Positions 30,550 through 41,900 of a stretch of 64,000 nt of DNA are shown piece after piece. The DNA is from Medakamo hakoo. Its lineage: Eukaryota > Chlorophyta > Trebouxiophyceae > Coccomyxaceae. The notes under the pieces were generated by a model. That model was not told where the DNA came from, searched no databases, and saw nothing but the letters and a program-made list of their open reading frames with translations. A program made the translations under genes and the position numbers. Location of the stretch: assembly GCA_026636295.1 (NCBI GenBank), contig CP089457.1, forward strand, positions 248,001 through 312,000, in the 5' to 3' direction. The first letter of the stretch is position 1. Each line of letters begins with the position of its first letter.

Positions 30550-32401
30550 TCACCGCGACTTCTTCCGCACCAGTCGGTCCACGCTGAACTGCCCCCCGCC
30601 GAAGGACTGCGCCAACAACAGGCCGCCCGCGACGCCCAGGTTGACGAAGAAGTGGGAGCGGACGTGGGCCGCGTAGAACGCGTTGGGCCACGTCTTCCAG
30701 ATGGGCCAGCACGCGACGGCTTCGACGGCGAGCGTGGCGGCCAGGGCCCGCGTGACGGACGACGCCCGCCACCCGAGGGCAAAGGGCACCGCCAGCGCCA
30801 GTTCAGCCAACAAAAAGTTGTTGTCGTGGCCGTCGGAGAAGGAGACGGTCGACGCGTGCATGGCCCGCCACGGGCGCCAGCCGCGGCCCGCCACCCGGCG
30901 CAGCTGGGCCAGGCCGCCGACCAGGAGCAAGCCGCTGACGAGCAAGCGGCCGGCGAGGAGGACGGCCGACCGGGCGGCGCCGGCTTCGGCGCGCGCGCGC
31001 GCGATGGCCGCGTCCAGGAGGGGCAGGCCCGCGAAGGACGCGGCGGCCTGGGCGGTGCGGGGCACGGGCGTTGTGGCGGACGCGCCCTTCTTCCCGCCCC
31101 CGCGGCCGGCGTGCTCCTCACTGCCCGGGTGCGCGGCCAGCAGCGCGGCCGCGCCCACCATGGCCAGCTTTTTGGCGAGCAGCTCCGAGGGCGCGCGGCC
31201 GTACCGCCACATCAGCAGGGCTTGGGCCCACAGCGTCTGCGAGGCTTTCCACATCATTTCGGCGGCGAGGACGGCGGCGGCGGCGGGGACGTGGCGGCCT
31301 GCGATGACGGCCAACGACGCCGGCAGGACGAGCGCGAGCGACACCAGCGGGAACGCGGCCGGGCGGGTGCCACCCATGCCGGCGCCGCCCGCGGCCGCCG
31401 CGCCGGACGCGGCGGCGCCCTTCCCACGACGCCAGGCCGCGACGTCCAACGTCACCAGGTGCATGAAGTAGGCCGCCACGGCCGCGCGGGCCAGGGCGTG
31501 CGCCGCGCGCGACGACTCGGCGCGGTGGACGGTGGCGGCCGTGCGCGCGAGCCAGGACGACGCCGCGGACTTGCGGCGGGACGCCGCCGCCGCCCGCGTC
31601 TGCGGCGGCGCGCCGTACGCCGGCCGGTAGTCGTAGCCCCCGGGCACAGGCGCGTGGTGCTGGTGCGCCGTGGCCGCCGCACCCGCCAGGTGCGCCTGCG
31701 GCTGGAGCGCGTCGGTCGCGGCGGTCGCGAGCTGTGTGGGTGGGGTGGTGGGGACGGGTGGGAATGGCGGGCGCGGGGAATCAGGGGCCAGTGCTTGGGC
31801 GCAGGCTCTGTGCCGCACTGACCAGCAGCGTGGGTGACACCTCTGCTAGGCGCAAGGATGGGGGCGGTGGCGGCCTGCAGACGCCCGCCAGCGGCGCAGC
31901 TGTCGCGCCGCGCGAATTCGCGTCTGCCCGCCACAGAAAAAGCCGCCACCGCCACTCCCCACTCACCTGCGTGTGCAGCTGCCGGGCCGCGGCGAGGGCC
32001 TGGGCCCTCATGGCGTCCATGGTGGACGCATCCCAGGCGACGTGGGTGGTGGTGGAGGGAGCGGCGGGAGCGTGGTGGTGCGTCGGCCGCGCCGCCGGCG
32101 CCGCTGCGGCCGTCGCGTGGACGGCGTGCGGCATCGCACCCTCGCCTTTCTTACGCTGGCCCAGGCTGGCCGGGGCCGGGCCCTGTGTGATGGGAGGGGT
32201 GAGGAGAATGAGCGTGGCGGTGTTTATGGGAGAGAGAGGGCGGCGAAGAGGCGAGAGACCCCGCCATAGCGCGGCACGGCGCAAACGCATGCGGCGGGGA
32301 CGGCGGGGGGGGCGGCGGCCGCGCCCGCCACGCCCACGCCCGGGCGAGCGACACGGGACCCCAAAATGACGCACCAGGTTGGCGTAGGCCGGGCCGTCCA
32401 T
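30550..32401 (-). CDS. SURF4/DoxX-like multi-pass membrane protein with ER-retrieval tail
   Basis: Three exons, 32401-32375 (27 nt), 32182-31967 and 31731-30550 (GT-AG, phase 0), about 474 residues. The N-terminal ~150 residues are disordered (Ala, His, Pro). The membrane part has several helices, including FPLVSLALVLPASLAVIAGR, LLAGRLLVSGLLLVGGLAQL, LLAELALAVPFALGW and FFVNLGVAGGLLLAQSFGGG. The protein ends RLVRKKSR, a textbook KKxx COPI-retrieval signal, and the last helix plus GGG..SVD resembles SURF4/Erv29 cargo receptors of the DoxX superfamily. The plant HR-lesion-inducing-like DoxX family is an alternative. Family assignment is by pattern only; the 9-codon first exon is the weakest part. 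Confidence 0.5.
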
Positions 32402-32912
32402 CTGAGGAGGGTGGCGAGCGTGTGTGTTTGGGGGAGAGGCGCACAAGGACACGGGAGAGTGAGAGTAGAGTCGGCTCAGGGACAGCTCTCTGCAACCCGA
32501 CCACCCCACACCACCCACCTGGACGCCGGACCATCCGCCCAGCGGTGCAGGGCCACCCACCACCTCACCTCTGCACTGCAGGTCAAGCCTCTAGTACTGC
32601 TGGGCAGGGGGGGCGGGAGATGGCGTCTTGGGTGTGCGGGCGTTATGCGGGCGTTACGGGCTGGGCGGGAGGCCTGTCACACTGCCGATACTGCGCGCCC
32701 AGGGAGCGAGGCGTGCTCTTGTGCGGCGCGACAGGTGGGTTTAAAAGGGAATCAAGACGCTTGAGGTGCAGGGCTCTCTTGGGCAGCGAGAATGAATGAG
32801 CTTGAAGTGCTCTCTCAGACTATTGTCCTCTCTCCCCGCCGCCGCGACCCCTCCCCGCGGCCGCACACCCTGCACCCCGCCCTCCGCACCTCAAGGAGGA
32901 CTCTTCCAAGCC
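32402..32912. promoter_or_regulatory. 511-bp divergent upstream region of the SURF4-like and NRPS genes
   Basis: The largest promoter-like interval in the window; no gene is supported in it. It must contain the control region of the giant NRPS on the right and of the membrane protein on the left. Just before the NRPS ATG it is CT/CCGC-rich (32811-32905). No known element recognised. Confidence 0.4.
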
Positions 32913-35900
32913 ATGGCGCCCTCCGACCTGGAGGGCGCGCCCTCGCTGGCCCTGCCGTTTCGAGCGCCGGGCTCGACGGCCAGCGATGGCCGCCGACTGA
33001 CGACGCGCCGCGAGTTTGCTGCGCGGCTCGACGCCGCCACCCTGCACGCGGTGTTCCTGGTACGTCAAGGCCGAGCCTTAAGTCTTGTCTACCGCCTGCC
33101 AAGGGGAAGAGAGGGAGAGGGCGGCGGCGGGGCGCGGGCGCGCTCCCGGAGGGGGGGAGGGCGGCCCATCGTGGGGAGCGAAATTCGCGCGCGGAACGCG
33201 CGCGCTCCGTCGCGCCTCATTGACGCCCACACCCCTTGACCTCCACCCTCAGGCGTACTGCGGACGCGTCGGCCGTGAAGAAGACATCCTTACGCTGTAT
33301 GGTAAAGCGACCGGCGCCGTCGCTGTTCGACTCGCGCTGGACCCTTTGATGACGCTCGCCCGCCTCGTAGAGGCCGTGGGAAACGCGGCGCGCGCTGCGT
33401 TGCCCTTTTCGCCCTCGGCCGACGGACCCACGCTGACGGTGGCCTTTGCCGATGGCGTGGACGAAGCAGAGCAGGTAAAGAGTCCATTTGAGGGGGATGG
33501 AGCGAGGTTTGGACGTGGTTGTCCCGCCCGGCCGGGCACCCGTTGCGGGGCGGGTGAACCTTCCTATTCACGCACAAACTCCCCCCACGTGCCAAACGCG
33601 CGCGCCGTTTGCCTCAAACACGGAATCAACGGCGGGCCGGCCGCCACACGCGCTGCCGCCGCCTCCCACCCTCACCGGCGGGCCAATAACCACCCTGAGT
33701 GACTCACCGACCCAAAAAAAATCAACGCCGCGCCAAACGCAGCTCCCTCCCTCGGTCGACCTGTTCCTCGCGCCGCTGCCGGGCGGCCGGGCCGCCCTCG
33801 TCGCGGCCGCGGCTGCCTACCCGGCCGACGCTGTCGCGGCCATGGCCCACCACCTGGAGACCATGGCGGCGGCGGTGGCGGAGGCTGGCGCGGACGTGCC
33901 CATCGGCGACATCCCGCTGGCCCCGCCGGCCGAGCTGGCCGCGGTGGTCTGCGGCCCGACTGCGCTCACCGACGCGCACGTCGCCCTCCCGCCCACCGCG
34001 ACGCTGCACGGCCTGGTCGCCGCCGCCGCGGCGGCCAACCCGGCCGCGCCCTGCCTGGTGTCAGCTGACGGTGCCGACGTCCGGTCGTACGCCGACGTCG
34101 ACGCGGCGTCCGCGGGCCTGGCCGCGCGCCTGGCCGCGGGCGTGCTGGCGTCTGCGCCGCCGCCGGGCGAGGCCGGCAGCCACCTGGTCGGCGTCGCGCT
34201 CGACCGCGTGTCCGCCGCCGGCCGGGTGGGCGACGCGATCGTCGCCATCCTGGCCGTGCTCCGCGCCGGCGCCGCCTACGTCCCGCTCGACCCGGCCGCC
34301 CCGCCGGAGCGCCTGGCCGCGATCGTGGGCGAGGCCACGCCCGCGGCCGTCTTTGTCGACGACCCGGCGTCCGTCGTGGCCTCCACGCTCCGCGCCGCGG
34401 GCGTCCGCGTCCTGACGGTGGCCGAGGTGGAAGCCTGGCAGGCGCCGACCGAGGCGGACGTGGCCGCCGGCGTGCGGCCGGCCGACTCGTCGTCCGCCGC
34501 GTACGCCCTGTTCACGTCCGGGTCGACGGGCACGCCCAAGGGCGCGGTCTTGGAGCACGGGTCCGTCGCCTCGTACATCGCCCACACCATCGCGGACTAC
34601 CGCATCACGCCGTCCGACGTCTTCCTCATCCGCACGTCTCTGGTCTTTGACGTGAGCGTCAGCGAGATGTTCCTGTCCCTGGCATCGGGCGCTTCGCTCG
34701 TCATTGGCCAGCATGGCGTCGGCGCGTCGGGCGAGGACTTGGCCGCCCTCGTCGCCGCGCGCGGCATCACCGTCTTGCACGCCGTCCCCTCCCAGCTGGA
34801 CCTGTTCAACCGGGCGTTGAAGGGCGAGGGCGTGGCGGCGCCCCTGCCCCGCCCGGCCGCGCTGCGCCTGGTCATTGCGTCGGGCGAGGCCCTGCCCACG
34901 CCCGTCGCGGTGTCCTTCCGCGAGGTCGTCCCCGCCGCCGTCCTGGCCGACTTGTACGGCCCGACCGAAGCGGCCGTCCACGTCACGGGCCAGGACGCGG
35001 GCCTGGTCCCGGCGGGCGGCCGCATGCCCATCGGGCGGCCACTCCCCGGCCTGCGGGCGTACGTGGTGGACGCGCGCCTGCGGCCCGTGCCCGCGGGCGT
35101 GCCCGGCGAGCTCCTGATCTCCGGCCGCCAGCTCGCCCGCGGCTACCTGGGCCGCCCGGAACTGACGGCCGCGGTCTTTGTGCCCAACCCCTTCTACGAC
35201 CCGGCCGTCGACCCGCCGTCGTACTCGCGGGCGTACCGGACGGGCGACCTGGCGCGCTGGGTGCGGCCGCCCACGCCGCCGAGCGGTGTGCCGCCTCCGC
35301 CGTCAGCCTTGCCAGTCATTGAATTCATGGGCCGCCTGGACGACCAGGTCAAGATCAAGGGCGGGCACCGCGTGGAGCTGGGCGAAGTGGACGCGGCCCT
35401 GCTCGCCGCGCCGGGCGTGTCCAACGCCGCGTCCGTCGTGCGCGCCGACCGCACAGGCGCGCTCCACATCATCTCCTTTGTGGAGCCGGCGTCCGTCGAC
35501 CTGGCGGCCGTCGCGTCCGCACTGGAAGCCCGCCTGCCGGCGTACATGCGCCCGACGGCCGTCGTCCCGCTGGACGCCATGCCGCGCCTGCCGTCGGGCA
35601 AAGTCGCGCGCCGCGCTCTGCCGGGCTTTGACGAAGCCGTCGCCGCTGCTTTGGCTGCGGAGGGTGGGTCGCTGCGCACGGCGCCGGCCACCGCGGCGGA
35701 AGAGGCGGCTCAGTCCGCGTACGCGGCCGTCTTGGGCACGGCCGACCCGGCATCCATCCCGCTGGACCTCGCGTTTGCGCGCCTGGGCGGCACGTCGCTG
35801 CAAGCCGCTGCCGTCGCGGCGCGCCTGTCGCGCGAGGTCGGTGTGCACGTCCCGCCGGCTCTGGTCCTCCACGCGTCGACGGCGGCGGCGCTAGCGGCGG

Positions 35901-38900
35901 CCGTGGAAGAGTTGATGGTGGGCGGCGTGGCGGTGCCGGCGCTGGCCGCGACCACCACGCCCGCCACCCGTGCGGCGGGCGTCCCCGCCTCGCTCAACCA
36001 GGCGCAGATGGTCGCCCTGCACGCGCTCGCTCCGGACTCGCCCGCCTACAACGTGGCCAGCGTCGCCTTCTTCGACGACGCTAAAGCCGTGCCGTCCCCA
36101 CGCGCGCTGGAGCAGGCGCTGCTCTGGCTGGCGACGCGGCACGGCAGCCTGAGGACAAAGTTTGCGGTCGGGCCGGGCGGCGAGCCCGTCCAGATCGTGG
36201 CGTCGCCGCAGGCCGTCTTGGACGCCGGGATCTTGCGCACGGCGGAAGTGGCCTCCGGCTCTGGTCGGGCTGGTCTGCTGGCCGCCGCCCGGTCCGACGC
36301 GGCCCGTCCCTTCCAGCTGGTCGGCGGCTTGCCGCTCTTCCGCTTGCTGCTGGCGACCGACCCGGCGAGTGGGTGCGCGGCCTTGGCTCTGACCGCCCAC
36401 CACGCCATCACCGACGGCGCGTCCCAGGGCATCATGTGGTCGGAGCTGGCCGCCACGGTCGCGGCTCTGTCCACCGGCGGCGCGCCGCCCACGCTGCCCA
36501 CGCTCACGCTCGCGTACGCGGATTTCTCGGCGTGGCAGCTGGCTCGCGTCGCGGACGGGTCGCTGGGCCCGCACCTGGACTACTGGCGCCGCACCCTGGC
36601 CGGCGCGCCGCCGCTGCTCGAACTGCCGACGGACAAGCCGCGCCCGGCCGTCGCGAGCGGCGACGGCGGCAACGTGCCCTTTGCCCTGCCCGCCTCGACG
36701 GCCAGCGCGCTGCGCGCCCTGGCGGCCGAGTGCGAGGGCACGCTGTTCATGGCCCTGCTGGCGGCCTTTTCCGTCGCGCTGGGCCGGTACGCCCGGTCGG
36801 AGGACGTGGTCGTCGGCACGCCGGCCGCCGGCCGCGACCACGCGCCGCTGCACGGGCTTGTGGGCTACTTTGTCAACCCCGTGGCGCTGCGCACCGACCT
36901 GTCCGGCTCGCCATCTTTCCGCGACCTGGTCCGCCGCGCGCGCGCGACCGTCTCCGGCGCCCTCATGCACGCTGACGCGCCCTTCCTGTCCGTTGTCGAA
37001 GCGGTGGGCGCCCGCCGCGGCGGCGGGTCGCCGCCCATCTTCAACACCATGCTCGTCCTCCAGGACGCGGCGTTCATGCCGGCCGTGAGTTTCGGCGCCG
37101 GCGCCGGGTCGGCCATCGTGCCACAGAAGATCGACATGGACGCCGCCGCGTTTGACCTGACGCTGGACGTTGCGGAACGTGCCGACGGCTCGCTGTCCGG
37201 CCACGTCGAGTACAGTGCGGACTTGTTCGAGCGGGCGACGGTGGAGCGCTTTGCGACCAACCTCGCGTTGCTCATCGACGGCGCGCTGGCCTCGCCCGAC
37301 ACGCCGGCCGAGGCTTTGCCGCTCGCCCCGGCCGACGAAGTCCGCACCATGCTCGTCGACTTCAACCGCACCGACGCGCCTTTCCCCGCCGACAAGTGCG
37401 CGCACGAGCTGTTTGAAGCGCACGCGGACGCCACGCCGTCGGCGCGCTGCCTGCTGCACGAAGGCGGCGAGGCCACTTACGGGTCCGTGGAAGCGTCGGC
37501 CAACCGGTTGGCCCACCACCTGGTGTCTTTGGGCGTCGGCCCCGACAAGCCCGTCGGCCTGCTGATGGACCGGTCGCCCGAACTGGTGGTCGCCATGCTC
37601 GCCGTCTTGAAAGCCGGCGGCTGCTACGCTCCCCTGGACCCGGAGTACCCGCCTGACCGGCGCGCCATGATCCTGGAAGACGCGGGCGCGGTCGCGTTGG
37701 TGGCGCACGGCGGCATGCAGGGCGACTTGCCCGCAGGTTCGCCGCCGGCGGGGTGCGCGGTCGTCGACCTGGACGACCCGGCCACGGCGTCCGCCATCGC
37801 GGCCGCGCCGTCCACCCGCCTGCCCGCCCGCCGCGCCGCCCCGTCCAACCTGGCGTACATCATCTTCACGTCCGGCTCGACGGGCCGGCCCAAGGGCGTG
37901 GCCATCCAGCACGACTCGTTGGTGAACATGGTGACCGGCGACGTCGAGCACGGGTGGGGCCAGGCCGCCGACCGCCGCGTCACGGTCTTCAAGTGCCCGA
38001 TTTCGTTCGACGTCGCCGTGCTCGAAGTCTGGGGCTGCCTGGGCCACGGGTCGGCCATGGCCATCGCCAAACCGGGCGGCCACCGCGACACGCACTACCT
38101 GGCGGAGCTGTTCGCCCGCCACGGCGTGCAGGCGGCCGACTTTGTGCCGTCGGCGCTGGGCGCCATGGAAGCCGAAGGCCTGCTGGCCACGCACGGCGGC
38201 GCGTTCCGGTGCGTGACGGTCGGCGCGGAGGTCGTCCCGCCCGGCCTGCCGCCCGCGTTTTTCAAGTCCATCCCCGGCTCGGCCATGAAAAACACGTACG
38301 GCCCGACGGAGGCGACGGTGTACTGCACGTCGTTCACGCTGCCGCCGTCCATGACGGCCGACACGTTTGCGTCGCTGCCTATCGGCCGCCCCACCCAAAA
38401 CGTGCGGTGCTACGTCCTGGACGCCGGCCTGCGGCCGGTGCCCATCGGCGTGCCGGGCGAGCTGCACATCTCCGGCGTGCAGGTGGCGCGCGGGTACCTG
38501 GGCCGCCCGGACCTGACGGCCGAGAAATTCGTGCCCAACCCGTTTTACGACCCGGCGGTCGACGCGCCCGGTTTTTCGCGCCTATACAAATCCGGCGACC
38601 TGGTCCGCTGGACGCCCGGCGGCGACCTGCTCTTCGACGGCCGCGTCGACTTCCAAGTCAAGCTCCGCGGCTTCCGCGTGGAATTGGGAGAGTGCGAGGC
38701 GGCCATGATGGCGGCCGGGCTGGGCGTGTCGTCGGCGGTCGCGGTCGTGTCCGTCGACACCGGCGGCCAGCAGCGCCTGGTCGCGTACGTCTCGCCCGCG
38801 TCGGTCGACACCGCCGCGCTCACTGAGTCGTTGCGCGCCCGCCTGCCGGACTACATGGTGCCCGCGCTCATCGTGCCGCTGGCCGCCATGCCGACCCTGC

Positions 38901-41900
38901 CGTCCGGAAAAATCAACCGCCACGCCCTGCCCGCGCCCGACTGGGCGGGCGTCGCGGCCGAAGAGTATGTGCCGCCCGCCACGCCCGCTGAGGCGGCCGT
39001 CGCGGCCGTCCTGGCCGACGTCCTGGGCATGGACAAAGTCTCCGCCACCGTCGACTTTTTCCGCGTGGGCATGACCTCCTTGCAAGCGGGCGCGGTCGCG
39101 GCGCGGGTGGGCGGCGCCCTGGGCGTGCGCGTCCCGCCGCCGCTCGTGCTCAAGCACCCGACGATCCAGGGCCTGGCCGCGGCCGCGGCCAGCCTGACGC
39201 CGGGCGAGGGCGCCATCCCGGCGTCCACCTCGCCCGCGGACCGGGCGGCGGGCGTGCCCGCGTCCCTGAACCAGGCCCAAATGGTCGCCCTGCACGCGCT
39301 CGCGCCCGGGTCGGCGGGCTACAACATGGGCGAGTTCCTGCCGCTGGGCGGTGGCCGCGTGCTGTCGGCTGGCGGCATTCCCGCGCTGGAGGCCGCGCTC
39401 ACGCACCTCATCGCCCGCCACGAATCCTTGCGCACGGGTTTCGTGGAGCGGGCGTCGGACGGCGCTGCGCTGGCGGTCGTCCTGTCGCCGGCCGACGGCG
39501 CGGCGGCGGTTTTGCCGGGGGGCCGCCTGCGCCGGGCGGCGCTGCCGTCCCCGGCCTCGCCCGACGCGGTCGCCGCGGCCGCGCGCGCCGAGGTTGAAGC
39601 GCCCTTTGACGTCACGGGCGGTGGGGCCCTGTTCCGCGCCCTGCTGCTGACGGAGGGCGGCGTCGGTGGCGACGGCGACGCCACGCCGGCCGCCCTCGTC
39701 CTGACCACCCACCACGGCGTGTCCGACGGCTGGTCGTGGGGCGTGATGTGGGCCGACCTGGGGTCGGCGCTGGCCGCGTGCTTGGCCGGCTCCACCCCGC
39801 CCGCCGACCCGCTCCGCGTCCAGTACGCCGACTACGCGGTCTGGCAGCGGGCCCGCCTGGCCGACGGCGGCCTGGCACCGCACCTGGACTACTGGCGCCG
39901 CACGCTGGCGGGCGCGCCGCCCATGCTGGAGCTGCCGACGGACAAGCCGCGCCCGGCCGCGCCGAGCGGCGCGGGCGGGAATGTGCCGTTCGCGCTGCCC
40001 GCCGCCACGGTGTCCGCCCTGCGCGACCTGGCCGCCGAGTCCGGCGGGTCCCTGTTTATGGCCTTGCTCGCCGCGTACGCCCTGGCGCTCGGCCGGTACG
40101 CGCGGGCGGAAGACGTGGTGGTCGGCACGCCCGCTGCCGGGCGCGACCGCCCTGAAGTCGCGGGCCTGGTCGGCTACTTTGTCAACCCCGTGGCGCTGCG
40201 CACCGACCTGTCCGGCTCGCCCTCCTTCCGCGCCTTGCTGCGCCGCGCGCGCGAGACGGTGACGGGCGCGCTCACGCACGCGGACGCGCCCTTCCTGTCC
40301 GTCGTCGAAGCCGCGGGCGTGCCGCGCGGGACGGGCCACTCGCCGCTGTTCCAGACCATGCTCGTCCTCCAGGACGCCGCCTTCAACGCGGCCGTGCCTT
40401 TCGGTGGCGTCGACGTCCACCCGGTCCAGGTCAACTGCGACACCTCCAACTTTGACCTGACGCTGGACGTTGCGGAACGTGCCGACGGCTCGCTGTCCGG
40501 CCACGTCGAGTACAGTGCGGACTTGTTCGAGCGGGCGACGGTGGAGCGCTTTGCGACCAACCTCGCGTTGCTCATCGACGGCGCGCTGGCCTCGCCCGAC
40601 ACGCCGGCCGAGGCTTTGCCGCTCGCCCCGGCCGACGAAGTCCGCACCATGCTCGTCGACTTCAACCGCACCGACGCGCCTTTCCCCGCCGACAAGTGCG
40701 CGCACGAGCTGTTTGAAGCGCACGCGGACGCCACGCCGTCGGCGCGCTGCCTGCTGCACGAAGGCGGCGAGGCCACTTACGGGTCCGTGGAAGCGTCGGC
40801 CAACCGGTTGGCCCACCACCTGGTGTCTTTGGGCGTCGGCCCCGACAAGCCCGTCGGCCTGCTGATGGACCGGTCGCCCGAACTGGTGGTCGCCATGCTC
40901 GCCGTCTTGAAAGCCGGCGGCTGCTACGCTCCCCTGGACCCGGAGTACCCGCCTGACCGGCGCGCCATGATCCTGGAAGACGCGGGCGCGGTCGCGTTGG
41001 TGGCGCACGGCGGCATGCAGGGCGACTTGCCCGCAGGTTCGCCGCCGGCGGGGTGCGCGGTCGTCGACCTGGACGACCCGGCCACGGCGTCCGCCATCGC
41101 GGCCGCGCCGTCCACCCGCCTGCCCGCCCGCCGCGCCGCCCCGTCCAACCTGGCGTACATCATCTTCACGTCCGGCTCGACGGGCCGGCCCAAGGGCGTG
41201 GCCATCCAGCACGACTCGTTGGTGAACATGGTGACCGGCGACGTCGAGCACGGGTGGGGCCAGGCCGCCGACCGCCGCGTCACGGTCTTCAAGTGCCCGA
41301 TTTCGTTCGACGTCGCCGTGCTCGAAGTCTGGGGCTGCCTGGGCCACGGGTCGGCCATGGCCATCGCCAAACCGGGCGGCCACCGCGACACGCACTACCT
41401 GGCGGAGCTGTTCGCCCGCCACGGCGTGCAGGCGGCCGACTTTGTGCCGTCGGCGCTGGGCGCCATGGAAGCCGAAGGCCTGCTGGCCACGCACGGCGGC
41501 GCGTTCCGGTGCGTGACGGTCGGCGCGGAGGTCGTCCCGCCCGGCCTGCCGCCCGCGTTTTTCAAGTCCATCCCCGGCTCGGCCATGAAAAACACGTACG
41601 GCCCGACGGAGGCGACGGTGTACTGCACGTCGTTCACGCTGCCGCCGTCCATGACGGCCGACACGTTTGCGTCGCTGCCTATCGGCCGCCCCACCCAAAA
41701 CGTGCGGTGCTACGTCCTGGACGCCGGCCTGCGGCCGGTGCCCATCGGCGTGCCGGGCGAGCTGCACATCTCCGGCGTGCAGGTGGCGCGCGGGTACCTG
41801 GGCCGCCCGGACCTGACGGCCGAGAAATTCGTGCCCAACCCGTTTTACGACCCGGCGGTCGACGCGCCCGGTTTTTCGCGCCTATACAAATCCGGCGACC

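Noticed and set aside
32402-32912. A small gene between the SURF4-like and NRPS genes
   Set aside because: Open frames exist but lack domain, splice or composition support; the stretch is better read as a divergent promoter.
35891-41767. Very long open frames on the minus strand across the NRPS (858 and 1,061 codons)
   Set aside because: They mirror the plus-strand NRPS codons. In DNA this GC-rich, stop codons are rare in all frames, and the translations are Arg/Gly/His-rich with no domain.
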